DNA of 64,000 nucleotides from Amorphoplanes friuliensis DSM 7358 (GCF_000494755.1 NC_022657.1:5742001-5806000), one strand, 5' to 3'; shown: positions 54,793 through 62,254, counted from the first letter of the stretch. The notes: a model not told the origin generated them from the sequence alone. A program made the numbers and translations.

Positions 54793-55162
54793 GAAGGCCC
54801 GACATCAGCCATGTCGGGGGCCTCCCGGGCCCACCAAAGGCCCAACATCAGCCGTGTTTGGGCTTCTAAGCCCCGACCGGCCAGCCCTCGATGGCGTCAA
54901 CAGGCCCACGGAAAGCCCGACATCAGCCATGTCGGGGCCTCCCAGGCCCACCGAAGCCCCAACATCAGCCATGTCGGGGCCTCCCAGACCTACCGAAGCC
55001 CCAACATCAGCCATGTCGGGGCCTCCCAGGCCCACCGAAGCCCCAACATCAGCCATGTCGGGGCCTCCCAGGCCCACCGAAGCCCCAACATCAGCCATGT
55101 CGGGGCCTCCCAGGCCCACCGAAGCCCCAACATCAGCCATGTCGGGGCTCCCCAGACCTACC

Positions 55163-55193
55163 GAAGCCCCAACATCAACGATGTTGGGGCTTC
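55163..55193. terminator. Perfect hairpin closing block two of the array
   Basis: The 14-bp arms GAAGCCCCAACATC and GATGTTGGGGCTTC enclose an AAC loop. Stronger than the other units of the array, so it may be a real terminator. Confidence 0.6.
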
Positions 55194-55321
55194 AAAGCCC
55201 CCGACCGGCCAGCCCACGACGGCGTCAACAGGCCCACGGAAAGCCCGAAATCAGCCATGTCGGGAGTTCCCTGGCCCACCGGAAGCCCAACATCAGCCAT
55301 GTGGGGCCTCCCCGACCTGCC

Positions 55322-55352
55322 GAAGGCCCAACATCAACGATGTTGGGCCTTC
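55322..55352. terminator. Perfect hairpin closing the array
   Basis: The 14-bp arms GAAGGCCCAACATC and GATGTTGGGCCTTC enclose an AAC loop, followed by GTTAAG. Same design as the hairpin at 55163. Confidence 0.6.
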
Positions 55353-55357
55353 GTTAA

Positions 55358-55587
55358 GCCCTGACCGGCCATGCTGATCGGGGATACCGCCTATCCGCAC
55401 GACCACACTCGGCGCGGATCACGCCGCCGCCGCAGCGTCGTGTCGCGCCGCCGCCGCACCGTCACCGGTCGGTCGGACCAGGTCGCCGGCAGGCCTTCGA
55501 CGTCAGTCACGGCGACCGACCGCCCGGATCCCGTTGTCAGGCGTTGCTGACTGAGCGCGGCGGCCCGCTGGATGTCGTTCAAACTGT
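55358..55587. other. Gene-free stretch between the two repeat arrays
   Basis: 230 bases starting with a truncated copy of the array linker (CTGACCGGCCATGC). The rest, rich in CGCCGCCGC, shows no convincing gene or hairpin. Confidence 0.5.
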
Positions 55588-55715
55588 TGAGCTGGCCAGA
55601 CGCTGAGCCGGCCAGACGCTGAGCCGGCCAGACGCTGAGCCGGCCAGACGCTGAGCCGGTTGGAGGCCGGGCTGGCCAGACGCTGAGCTGGCCGGACGCT
55701 GAGCCAGCTCGAGGC
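55588..55715. repeat. 16-bp tandem repeat TGAGCCGGCCAGACGC, eight units
   Basis: Units start every 16 bases from 55588. The second to fourth are identical, the others differ at one to several positions, and the phase holds over the whole stretch. It ends where the terminator of the cupin gene begins. Confidence 0.88.
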
Positions 55716-55742
55716 CGGGCGCCGGTTGAGGCCGGCGCCCGG
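55715..55742 (-). terminator. Terminator of the peptide-cupin operon
   Basis: A perfect 11-bp stem CCGGGCGCCGG/CCGGCGCCCGG with a six-base loop, ten bases after the cupin gene stop. Confidence 0.75.
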
Positions 55743-55751
55743 AGGCACATT

Positions 55752-56999
55752 TCAGGCCGGGACGACGAGTGCTTCGCGCAGGAGGCGGCGCGCCAGGACG
55801 AGACGGTCGGGGTCGTCGTCGAGTCCGGGCAGGTCACCGACACGGTGGGCCGTGCCGCCGAGCGCGGCCCGTACGGCGTCCGCGCAGAAAACGGGGAAGC
55901 GCAGCGTGCGCCCCGTGAGCCGCAACAGCACGTGCTCGGGCCCGTCGGCGGACAGCTGCCAGCGCAGCCCGTCACGGACCGTGATGCGGTCGGCGGCGGT
56001 GAGACGGTCGGCGAATTCGAGCTGGGCCAGGGGCCGGATCGGGGCGGGGCGTTTTGCGGGCCAGGAGCGCTCGCGGAGACGGGCGGCCACGTCGGCCGGG
56101 TCGACGGTCTGGAGCCAGTCGCGCAGGGCTTCGACCGTGCGGCCGAGTTCCGGCTCGACAGCGGAGGGGTCGGCGACGTCCAGCCCGAACGGGAGTGTGG
56201 CGCGGAGCCGCTGGTCCTGGGCTGCGAGCTGGAGGAGTTCTTCGACCAGGGCGTACCGGGTCAGGGCGCGGACGCCGAAGGTCAGGTGCAGGGAGCGTTC
56301 GCCTTGGGCCTGGGCGGAGTGCAGCCAGCCGCGGGGCAGGTAGAGGGCGTCGCCCGGGGACAGGACCACGTCCAGTGCGGCTGGGCCTTCGGCTACGGCG
56401 CCGACCTCATCGGCGCGGCCGCCCCAGGTCTGGCGTTCGAGGGGGTCGGGGAGGACCGGCTCGTGGATGCGCCAGCGTTTGGTGCCGTCGACCTGCAGGA
56501 CGAACACGTCGTGGGTGTCGTAGTGGGTGGCGAAGCCCTTGTTGCCTGCGGGGGTCAGGTAGGCGTTGACCTGGAGAGGCTGCCGGAGCTCCTCGCCGAG
56601 CCGGCGGGCGTAGTCGATCAGTGGCGGCCAGATGCGGTGGAGGCCTTGCAGGACCAGAGTCGCACCGTCCGCGTACAGGGTCATGATTTTGTCGTCGATG
56701 ACCTGGTCGCTGACCTCGGCGCCGGAGCCGCCGCTGCCGGTGAAGGCCGAGGCGGGCAGGACCGTGCCCTTGTCCGCGACCCGGAGGAACGGGGTGCGCA
56801 GGCCGCGCTCGCTGAGCAGTTCGTCGACCGCCGACGGTGACAGCAGGTCGGTGAAACCGTCCGGGCCGGCGAGTTCGTCGGCCCGGGTGAGCAGCGGCTG
56901 CCGTCCCCAGTACGCCTCGGCGAACTTCGCCGGGTCGACGGCCACGGCACGCGCCAGAGCCGGGCGGTCCTCGGTGCCGCCCGGCCGGTCGGTCGTCAT
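55752..56999 (-). CDS. JmjC/cupin-type 2-oxoglutarate dioxygenase
   Basis: A 415-residue protein of the Cupin_4/JmjC ribosomal-oxygenase class (YcfD, NO66, MINA53 relatives). Seen: FAEAYWGRQPLLTRADELAG, AYLTPAGNKGFATHYDTHDV with the iron ligands His159 and Asp161, VDGTKRW with Lys174 for 2-oxoglutarate, and DALYLPRGWLHSAQ with His227. A winged C-terminal half follows. Known members hydroxylate Arg or His of ribosomal proteins. ATG 56999 lies ten bases after the stop of a 60-residue peptide gene, so peptide and enzyme form one operon. The peptide is an attractive substrate; this is inference. Confidence 0.9.
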   Translation of the reverse strand: MTTDRPGGTEDRPALARAVAVDPAKFAEAYWGRQPLLTRADELAGPDGFTDLLSPSAVDELLSERGLRTPFLRVADKGTVLPASAFTGSGGSGAEVSDQVIDDKIMTLYADGATLVLQGLHRIWPPLIDYARRLGEELRQPLQVNAYLTPAGNKGFATHYDTHDVFVLQVDGTKRWRIHEPVLPDPLERQTWGGRADEVGAVAEGPAALDVVLSPGDALYLPRGWLHSAQAQGERSLHLTFGVRALTRYALVEELLQLAAQDQRLRATLPFGLDVADPSAVEPELGRTVEALRDWLQTVDPADVAARLRERSWPAKRPAPIRPLAQLEFADRLTAADRITVRDGLRWQLSADGPEHVLLRLTGRTLRFPVFCADAVRAALGGTAHRVGDLPGLDDDPDRLVLARRLLREALVVPA

Positions 57000-57009
57000 G
57001 TCCGCAGCC

Positions 57010-57192
57010 TCAGAGCGCGCTGCCGTCGGCGCCACCGTCGTGGCCGCCCGGGTTCGCGCCGCCGTCGGCCGGGCCCTCGCCCGCGCCGCCGTCGGCACCG
57101 CCGTCGTGACCGCCCGGGTTGGCGCCGCCGTCGGCCACGCCTTCGCCCGAGACGCTGCTGCCGCCGGTGATGTCGTCGTCGCTGAGTCGCAT
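57010..57192 (-). CDS. Candidate RiPP precursor: 60-residue Gly/Asp/His repeat peptide
   Basis: A short leader-like part (MRLSDDDITGGSSVSGEGV) is followed by two identical 16-residue units ADGGANPGGHDGGADG at residues 20-35 and 42-57, with a GAGEGP spacer and a final SAL. The DNA of the two units differs at four sites compared, all synonymous third positions, so the peptide sequence appears to be under selection. GGAG lies eight bases before the ATG. The dioxygenase gene starts ten bases after the stop. No homologue is known to me; the precursor role is inferred. Confidence 0.75.
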   Translation of the reverse strand: MRLSDDDITGGSSVSGEGVADGGANPGGHDGGADGGAGEGPADGGANPGGHDGGADGSAL

Positions 57193-57285
57193 GGTGTGAA
57201 CTCCTTCTGGTCGCCCCGGCGTTGGGGCTGGTGGAGCCCTCTCCGTACCCGCGTGAGATCACGTCTAACCGGGTATGCACGCGGT

Positions 57286-58026
57286 GTGCTGGTGATCGGG
57301 ACCTCAGGCTGGCAGTACCGGGACTGGCGGGGCGAGGACCGCCTCTACCCGCCGAAGCTGCCACAACGGCTCTGGCTGGAGAAGTACGCCGAGTCGTTCG
57401 CCACCGTGGAAGTCAACAACGCCTTCTACCGGCTGCCGGAACGCACCACGTTCGCGCAGTGGCGTGACCGGACGCCGGACGACTTCGTGGTCGCGGTGAA
57501 GATGAGCCGCTACCTGACGCACATCAAGCGGCTGAAGGAGCCGGCCGAGCCGGTGGCGCGGTTCCTGAGCCGGGCCGATGCGCTCGGGAGCAAACTCGGG
57601 CCGGTGCTGGTGCAGCTGCCACCGACGTTGAAGGTCGACGTGGCCGCGCTGGACGAGACGCTGAGCCACTTCCCGAAAGAGGTCAAGGTCGCCGTCGAGC
57701 CGCGCCACGAGTCGTGGTGGACCGACGAGGTGCGGGACCTGCTGACGCGGCACGGCGCCGCCCTCTCCTGGGCCGATCGCAAGGGCCGGCCGGTGACGCC
57801 GCTGTGGCGGACGACCGACTGGGTCTACCTGCGGCTGCACGAGGGACGGGCCCGGCCGTGGCCGCACTACGGGCGTACGTCGCTGGGGTCGTGGCTGAAC
57901 CGGTTGCCGGACGAGGAGGCGTACGTCTTCTTCAACAACGACCCGGGCGGCGCGGCCGTCAGCGATGCCGTGACCCTCGCCGCGCTGGCCCGCCGCCGCG
58001 GGCGGAGTGTCACACGCACGCCGTAG
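57286..58026 (+). CDS. DUF72 domain protein (first)
   Basis: A 246-residue DUF72 barrel. Seen: VLVIGTSGWQYRDWRG at the start, YAESFATVEVNNAFYRLPER, FVVAVKMSRYLTHIKRLKEP, LGPVLVQLPPTL, VKVAVEPRHESWW and the final VFFNNDPGGAA. DUF72 proteins have a TIM-barrel fold and no established reaction. GTG 57286 is preferred because the family starts with this strand. Divergent from the peptide-cupin operon. Confidence 0.93.
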   Translation: MLVIGTSGWQYRDWRGEDRLYPPKLPQRLWLEKYAESFATVEVNNAFYRLPERTTFAQWRDRTPDDFVVAVKMSRYLTHIKRLKEPAEPVARFLSRADALGSKLGPVLVQLPPTLKVDVAALDETLSHFPKEVKVAVEPRHESWWTDEVRDLLTRHGAALSWADRKGRPVTPLWRTTDWVYLRLHEGRARPWPHYGRTSLGSWLNRLPDEEAYVFFNNDPGGAAVSDAVTLAALARRRGRSVTRTP

Positions 58027-58029
58027 GTT
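58024..58029 (+). promoter_or_regulatory. -10 element for a leaderless transcript (aminotransferase)
   Basis: TAGGTT six bases before the GTG at 58036, overlapping the stop of the DUF72 gene. Confidence 0.5.
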
Positions 58030-58035
58030 GGTGGA

Positions 58036-58824
58036 GTGCTGAACGTCGAGCTGAACGGGCAGACGCCGGACCTGGCGCAGCTGCACCGGATCACGGCCCT
58101 CAACTACGGGCACTACACGTCGCTGCAGGTGCGCGATCAGCAGGTCCGTGGCCTGGCGCTGCACCTGGCGCGGCTCGCCGACGGGGCCGAGGAGTTGTTC
58201 GGTCACCGCATCGGCGTCGCGGAGGAGCACCGGCTGCTCGGCCTGATCCGGCACGCCCTGGGCGGCGTCCGCGACGCCTCCGTACGGGTGACTTTTGTGC
58301 CAGGTTCCGATGAGCAGGGCCCGCCGGACGTGCTGGTGTCGGTCTTGGACCCGGCGCCGGAGGAGCCCGGCCCGCCGCTGCGGGTGCAGTCGGTGGTCTA
58401 CGAGCGCGACCTGCCGGAGCACAAGCACCGCGCCACGATGGGGCTGAGCTATCGGCTGCGCGAGGCGCGTCTGGCCGGTTTCGACGACGCGTTGTTCCTG
58501 GGCCGCGACGGCCTGGTTCGCGAGGGCACGTCCTGGAACGTCGCGTTCTGGGACGGCAGCCAGGTCGTGTGGCCGGTCGCGCCGGCGCTGAAGGGCGTCA
58601 CGATGGTGCTGCTCCAGATCGCGATGAGCATCAACGGCACGCCGTGGACGCTGCGGCCGATCGACGCCGAGGAGCTGACGAGTCTTGCGGCCGCCGCCGC
58701 GGTGAGCACCGTCTGCCCGGCCCGGCCGGTGGCCAGCATCGACGAGCTTCCGCTCAAGGACGACGGCCTGCTCGTGGAGACCCTGCAGGAGGCCTGGGCG
58801 ACAGTGCCCTGGGACGAGCTCTAA
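58036..58824 (+). CDS. Class IV aminotransferase family protein
   Basis: A 262-residue PLP fold-type IV protein (branched-chain aminotransferase / aminodeoxychorismate lyase group). Seen: ALNYGHYTSLQVRDQQVRGL near the start, LALHLARLADGAEELFG, KHRATMGLSYRLREARLAGF with the segment that normally carries the PLP Lys, DDALFLGRDGLVREGTSWNV and KGVTMVLLQIA. The exact reaction is not clear. Three bases of overlap at the 3' end with the second DUF72 gene. Confidence 0.87.
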   Translation: MLNVELNGQTPDLAQLHRITALNYGHYTSLQVRDQQVRGLALHLARLADGAEELFGHRIGVAEEHRLLGLIRHALGGVRDASVRVTFVPGSDEQGPPDVLVSVLDPAPEEPGPPLRVQSVVYERDLPEHKHRATMGLSYRLREARLAGFDDALFLGRDGLVREGTSWNVAFWDGSQVVWPVAPALKGVTMVLLQIAMSINGTPWTLRPIDAEELTSLAAAAAVSTVCPARPVASIDELPLKDDGLLVETLQEAWATVPWDEL

Positions 58825-59693
58825 TCGCCGAGGAGTTCGATCAACGTGGTCGCGTTGCGCTGGGCGTAATCGGTGTAGCAGTTGTTCATGAAAACCTGGG
58901 TGGTCCGGGTCTCGTCGGCGAGGGCGCGGAGTTTCGGCGCCCACTCGCGGAGTTCCTTCTTCGAGTAGTTGTAGCCGAACTTCTCGTGGATGTCCTTGCT
59001 GGTCCACTTGTCGCTGTGGCCGTGGAAACGCACCACCGCAAGATCGTCGGCCGTGGCTGCCGTGATCGGCGGCACCGACGATTTGTGGCCCTGCGGCATG
59101 TCGACACAGACCAGCGGCAGGTTGTGTTTGCGCAGGAAGTCCAGCGTTTCCCCGGCGTTGTCGCCGTCGAACCAGGACGCGTTGCGAAACTCGAAGACCG
59201 GGCGCAGCGGCCGGCACCGGGCCGCGACCTCGAGCAGGTAATCCTTGTTGGAGCGGCGGATGCCCCACCACGGCGGGAACTGGAACAGCAGCGCGCCCAG
59301 CTTGCCCGCTTCGACGAGCGGATCCAGGGCGCTGAGAAACCGGGTCCAGATCTCCTCGTACGCCTGCGGCGGCAGGTCACCGGGGTAGACGTTCTTCTTG
59401 TCGGTGTCCGGGCGCAGATCCTTGTAGATCGCCGACACCTTCGTCGGGTGGCCCGTCAGCATGCTGAAGGCCTTGATGTTGAAGGTGAAGTGCTCGGGTG
59501 TGCGCTCGGCCCACAACCGCGTGGTCTGCTCGGCCGGCGGCCCGTAGTACGTCGCGTCGACCTCGACCACCGGGAACTGCTTGGCGTAGTAGGCCAGGCG
59601 CTTCTCGGGGTTGTCGGCCGTCTGCGGGTACCACCCGGAGTCGAGCAACGTCTTGTCGGTCCACGACGCCGTGCCGACCTGGATCTCACCCAT
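58821..59693 (-). CDS. DUF72 domain protein (second)
   Basis: A 290-residue DUF72 protein. Seen: IQVGTASWTDKTLLDSGWYP, FPVVEVDATYYGPPAEQTTR, FTFNIKAFSMLTGHPTKV, LLFQFPPWWGIRRSNKDYLL, PVFEFRNASWF and QVFMNNCYTDYAQRNATTLI. It is longer than the copy at 57286 and of a different subgroup, so the two are not a recent duplication. The ATG 59693 follows a leaderless -10 box. Confidence 0.93.
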   Translation of the reverse strand: MGEIQVGTASWTDKTLLDSGWYPQTADNPEKRLAYYAKQFPVVEVDATYYGPPAEQTTRLWAERTPEHFTFNIKAFSMLTGHPTKVSAIYKDLRPDTDKKNVYPGDLPPQAYEEIWTRFLSALDPLVEAGKLGALLFQFPPWWGIRRSNKDYLLEVAARCRPLRPVFEFRNASWFDGDNAGETLDFLRKHNLPLVCVDMPQGHKSSVPPITAATADDLAVVRFHGHSDKWTSKDIHEKFGYNYSKKELREWAPKLRALADETRTTQVFMNNCYTDYAQRNATTLIELLGD

Positions 59694-59699
59694 GAGCCC

Positions 59700-59705
59700 A
59701 AGTTA
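59700..59705 (-). promoter_or_regulatory. -10 element for a leaderless transcript (second DUF72 gene)
   Basis: TAACTT on the minus strand, six bases before the ATG at 59693. Confidence 0.5.
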
Positions 59706-59717
59706 TCCCTGATGAAG

Positions 59718-59751
59718 CAGGTCCGCCGCCCGGGTGGGGGCGGCGGACCTG
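59718..59751 (-). terminator. Terminator after the DksA-like gene
   Basis: A perfect 14-bp stem (CAGGTCCGCCGCCC with its complement) and a six-base loop, 14 bases beyond the DksA-like stop and just upstream of the second DUF72 promoter. Confidence 0.8.
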
Positions 59752-59764
59752 GACAAGCCTGGGC

Positions 59765-60184
59765 TCAGCCCGCGCGCCGTTCGCGGTTGGACTTGCAGGC
59801 GACACACGAGGTCGCCGAGGGGAACACCGTGAGCCGCTCCACCGGGATCGGCTTCGAGCAGCCCTCGCAGTTGCCGTACGTGCCGTCCTCGAGGCGCTGC
59901 ATGGCGTGTTCCGCCTGCGTCCGCCGGTCGAGCAGAGTGCGGATGAGCGACGACGCCGCGTCGCGTTCCGCGGTCTTGGATCCGCTGTCGGCCTGGTCGT
60001 CGCCGGCGGCGTCGCCGATCTCGACGAGCCGCAGCTGGTGGTTCTCGGCCACGGCCTCTTCGTACTCGGCCGTCAGATCGTCGAACCGGGTCCGCAGCAG
60101 TCCTCGGATCTGCTCGATCTCATCGCTCGAGCGTCCCTTGGTGTCGGCACCTTTACCCGTGATGACCGCGCTGTTGACGAGCAT
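59765..60184 (-). CDS. TraR/DksA-family zinc-finger protein
   Basis: 139 residues. A helical region (FDDLTAEYEEAVAENHQLRL) precedes a C4 zinc finger: Cys106 and Cys109 in YGNCEGCSKPIP, Cys127 and Cys130 in TSCVACK. DksA/TraR proteins insert a coiled coil into the RNA polymerase secondary channel; actinobacterial members are often called RNA polymerase-binding proteins. GGGGGAG precedes the ATG. A monocistronic unit bounded by a terminator. Confidence 0.9.
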   Translation of the reverse strand: MLVNSAVITGKGADTKGRSSDEIEQIRGLLRTRFDDLTAEYEEAVAENHQLRLVEIGDAAGDDQADSGSKTAERDAASSLIRTLLDRRTQAEHAMQRLEDGTYGNCEGCSKPIPVERLTVFPSATSCVACKSNRERRAG

Positions 60185-60403
60185 GTGCTCCCCCTGCCTT
60201 CCCTCTGCCCCTGCCGGTGGACGTCCCCCGCGCCGGCCCTTGGCGTCGCACCGTGGAGCCCGCAGATACCCACCGCCGAAGATCCCAAACGGGAACCCCG
60301 CAAAAAAGTAACCGCAGCATAACTGTCAGTGCACGTTACCGCCACGGACTGCGGAAATAGGCTTTCGCGTCGCAGGTCAACAGGGGTGTGATCCGCGATT
60401 CAC

Positions 60404-61027
60404 TCATGATCCGAGGACCTGGGCGGGCCGTCGTGGGTCGTCGAGACGGATCACGACGTCGGCGAACGACGCCGGATCGACCTCGCTGCCGTACCGCTCG
60501 AACGCGGGCAGCGTCCAGTGCTCGTCCGGCTCCGTCCGCCGCGCCAGGGCTCCGGCGGAGAGTTGCAGGTGGACGGTCAGATCGAAGGGCAGCCCGGCGC
60601 CGAGCAGCAGCGGCCCGCTGACGATCACCACCGCGTCGGCGGGCAGCTCGACGTACGGGTCACGGGCGGCACGGTCCGTGCGGGCGTCCCAGAGACGCGT
60701 GATGATCCGCCCGTTGCCGCCGGGACCGGACGGGTCGAGGACCTCACGACGCAGTCCGGCCTCGTCGAGCCAGCCCAGGTAGAACGAGTCCGGGTTGGTC
60801 CGGCCGAACTCCAGGCGTACGGAAGCGGGGCGCAGGAAGTCGTCGGTGGAGATCCGCATGGCCGGGCGCCCCCGGACCCGCAGCGGGCCGACCAGCGCGT
60901 CGGCGAGCGCACCGGGATCGGCGGCCGCGGCGCCGTCGACGGCGACCCGCACCCGCCCGCCCGTCCCGGCGAGCCGATCGGCCAGCTCTTCGACAAGGAC
61001 CTCGATCGACACCGGACGCACACGCAC
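60404..61027 (-). CDS. Uridine kinase-like protein lacking a Walker A Lys
   Basis: 207 residues with the layout of the uridine/phosphoribulokinase family: VRVAVDGAAAADPGALADAL at the P-loop position, MRISTDDFLRPASVRLEFGR, NPDSFYLGWLDEAGLRREVL, VVIVSGPLLLGAGLPF, and RRTEPDEHWTLPAFERYGSE. The P-loop lacks GK(S/T), so ATP binding is doubtful or altered. Such forms are seen in other actinobacteria. The GTG at 61027 is supported by a leaderless -10 box. Confidence 0.82.
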   Translation of the reverse strand: MRVRPVSIEVLVEELADRLAGTGGRVRVAVDGAAAADPGALADALVGPLRVRGRPAMRISTDDFLRPASVRLEFGRTNPDSFYLGWLDEAGLRREVLDPSGPGGNGRIITRLWDARTDRAARDPYVELPADAVVIVSGPLLLGAGLPFDLTVHLQLSAGALARRTEPDEHWTLPAFERYGSEVDPASFADVVIRLDDPRRPAQVLGS

Positions 61028-61033
61028 CGGGCA

Positions 61034-61039
61034 ATGTTA
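61034..61039 (-). promoter_or_regulatory. -10 element for a leaderless transcript (uridine kinase-like)
   Basis: TAACAT on the minus strand, six bases before the GTG at 61027, inside the 3' end of the OmpR-type gene. Confidence 0.45.
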
Positions 61040-61621
61040 GTCGTGCGGGAGCACCACGATCCGGGCCTCGTCGGCGAGGCGGTAACCGACGCCGTAGACC
61101 GTGGTGATCAACGGGAGCTGAGCACCCATCTTGACGCGCAGCCGGCGCACGTGGACGTCGACGGTCCGCTCGCCGGTGTGCTCGTAACCCCACACCGCGG
61201 TGAGCAGCTGCGTGCGGCTGAAGACCCGGCGGGGGTGGTCGGCCAGGAAGAGCAGCAGGTCGAACTCGAGCCGGGTCAGCGGCAGCAGCTCACCGTCGAC
61301 GTGGACCTGGCGCGAGGCCGTCAGCAGGCGCACCTCGACCGTGCCGTCGGCCCACTCGCGGGCCGGGGTCGCCGGCTCGGCCGCGGGCTGCGGCTGGTCC
61401 ATGGCGACGGAACCCTGACCGGCCTCGACCAGCTCACGAACGGCCTCGATCAGCCGGTGCGCCTGCGGCGGCAGGGTGTCACCCGTCAGCGGGATGTTGA
61501 GCGTGATGGTCAACGCGGTGGGCGGGGCGGCTGCCGGGGCCTCGACGCGGCGGATCGTGGCCACCCGGCCGGACCCCTTCGCATGTCGTCCTGTGCGCGC
61601 CGGCAGGGCGGTGACCGCCAT
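61037..61621 (-). CDS. OmpR/PhoB-type DNA-binding protein without receiver
   Basis: A 194-residue protein. The C-terminal 95 residues form an OmpR winged helix: TASRQVHVDGELLPLTRLEF, FLADHPRRVFSRTQLLTAVW, GYEHTGERTVDVHVRRLRVK and TVYGVGYRL. The N-terminal 95 residues have no receiver motif; they contain TALTITLNIPLTGDTLPPQA and a Pro/Ala-rich linker. It cannot be controlled by phosphotransfer in the usual way. GGAGGATT precedes the ATG. The upstream 255-base gap is AT-rich for this genome, so it is likely a complex promoter. Confidence 0.9.
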   Translation of the reverse strand: MAVTALPARTGRHAKGSGRVATIRRVEAPAAAPPTALTITLNIPLTGDTLPPQAHRLIEAVRELVEAGQGSVAMDQPQPAAEPATPAREWADGTVEVRLLTASRQVHVDGELLPLTRLEFDLLLFLADHPRRVFSRTQLLTAVWGYEHTGERTVDVHVRRLRVKMGAQLPLITTVYGVGYRLADEARIVVLPHD

Positions 61622-61876
61622 GAATCCTCCTGCGTCAAAGAATGAAAACGCCGCGACACCACAACGGTCGTCTAATTAATGCACGCTTAAACCGCGGTCG
61701 ATGTTTCCGGCCATGGGCTCACCCGGTCAAGGCGGCATCCACACTGTGGGAAACTCGTTCCATTTCTCTCGGAGCATCGTGTTTCTTCGCACTCTTAATG
61801 CGATTACTGTCACGCCGGTTAACGGCGGGCCGCCCTTTGTCGGAACCTTGAATAAACGACAGTTTCCCGGGCGGGA

Positions 61877-62254
61877 TCACGGCGCGGACGGCGGCAGCCG
61901 CCAGCCCGGCAGCGACGGCCAGCGCACCGTGAGGACCACCGTCTCCACGTCGCCGGCTTGCCACGAGTGATCCTCGCCGGGCCCCCAGACGACATAGTCG
62001 CCGGGCTCCCGCAGCAGCACCGTACGGTCACGGAGCTCGATGTCGAAGGCGCCTTTGATCAACACGAGCAGCGCGGTGCGGATCTCCCCCGTGGCCCATG
62101 CGGCCCTCCGGTCACCCGGGGGATGCACGCCCCACTTCACCTCGACGTCGTCGCTGTGCAACAGCTCACCCTTGGGCATGAAATGGCCGAGCAGCCAGCC
62201 CTGGTTGGCCGCGCCGTCGACACCTGCACGGCCCACGTGGACCCCGTCGGTCAC
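61877..62254 (-). CDS. Small cupin protein
   Basis: A 125-residue single-domain cupin. Seen: EVKWGVHPPGDRRAAWATGE (first cupin block), RTALLVLIKGAFDIELRDRT and REPGDYVVWGPGEDHSWQAG with the second-block His, then VETVVLTVRWPS. Probably a small-molecule binding or sensing barrel; ligand unknown. GTG start. Confidence 0.85.
   Translation of the reverse strand: MTDGVHVGRAGVDGAANQGWLLGHFMPKGELLHSDDVEVKWGVHPPGDRRAAWATGEIRTALLVLIKGAFDIELRDRTVLLREPGDYVVWGPGEDHSWQAGDVETVVLTVRWPSLPGWRLPPSAP

Larger units (their letters stand above)
54793..55357. repeat. Tandem array of 42-bp dyad-bearing repeats (12 cores)
   Basis: Twelve copies of a core like CCCGACATCAGCCATGTCGG occur. Six successive cores (54963 to about 55173) are exactly 42 bases apart. 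Each core is an imperfect dyad (CCCxACAT-n5-ATGTxGGG) followed by GGGCCTCCCAGGCCCACCGA or a variant with AGACCTACC. Two longer linkers that include CGACCGGCCAGCCC and GGCGTCAACAGGCCCACGGA divide it into three blocks of 2, 7 and 3 cores. The last cores of blocks two and three are perfect 14-bp hairpins. As 42 is a multiple of three, long repetitive reading frames appear in several phases. Confidence 0.92.

Noticed and set aside
54793..55357. CRISPR array
   Set aside because: There are no variable spacers; the whole unit repeats, including the part between the dyads. No cas gene is nearby.
54811..55377. Long repetitive open frames through the 42-bp array on both strands, possible repeat proteins
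   Set aside because: The 42-base period is a multiple of three, so any phase without a stop stays open. Several phases are open at once and none has a ribosome binding site or GC3 bias.
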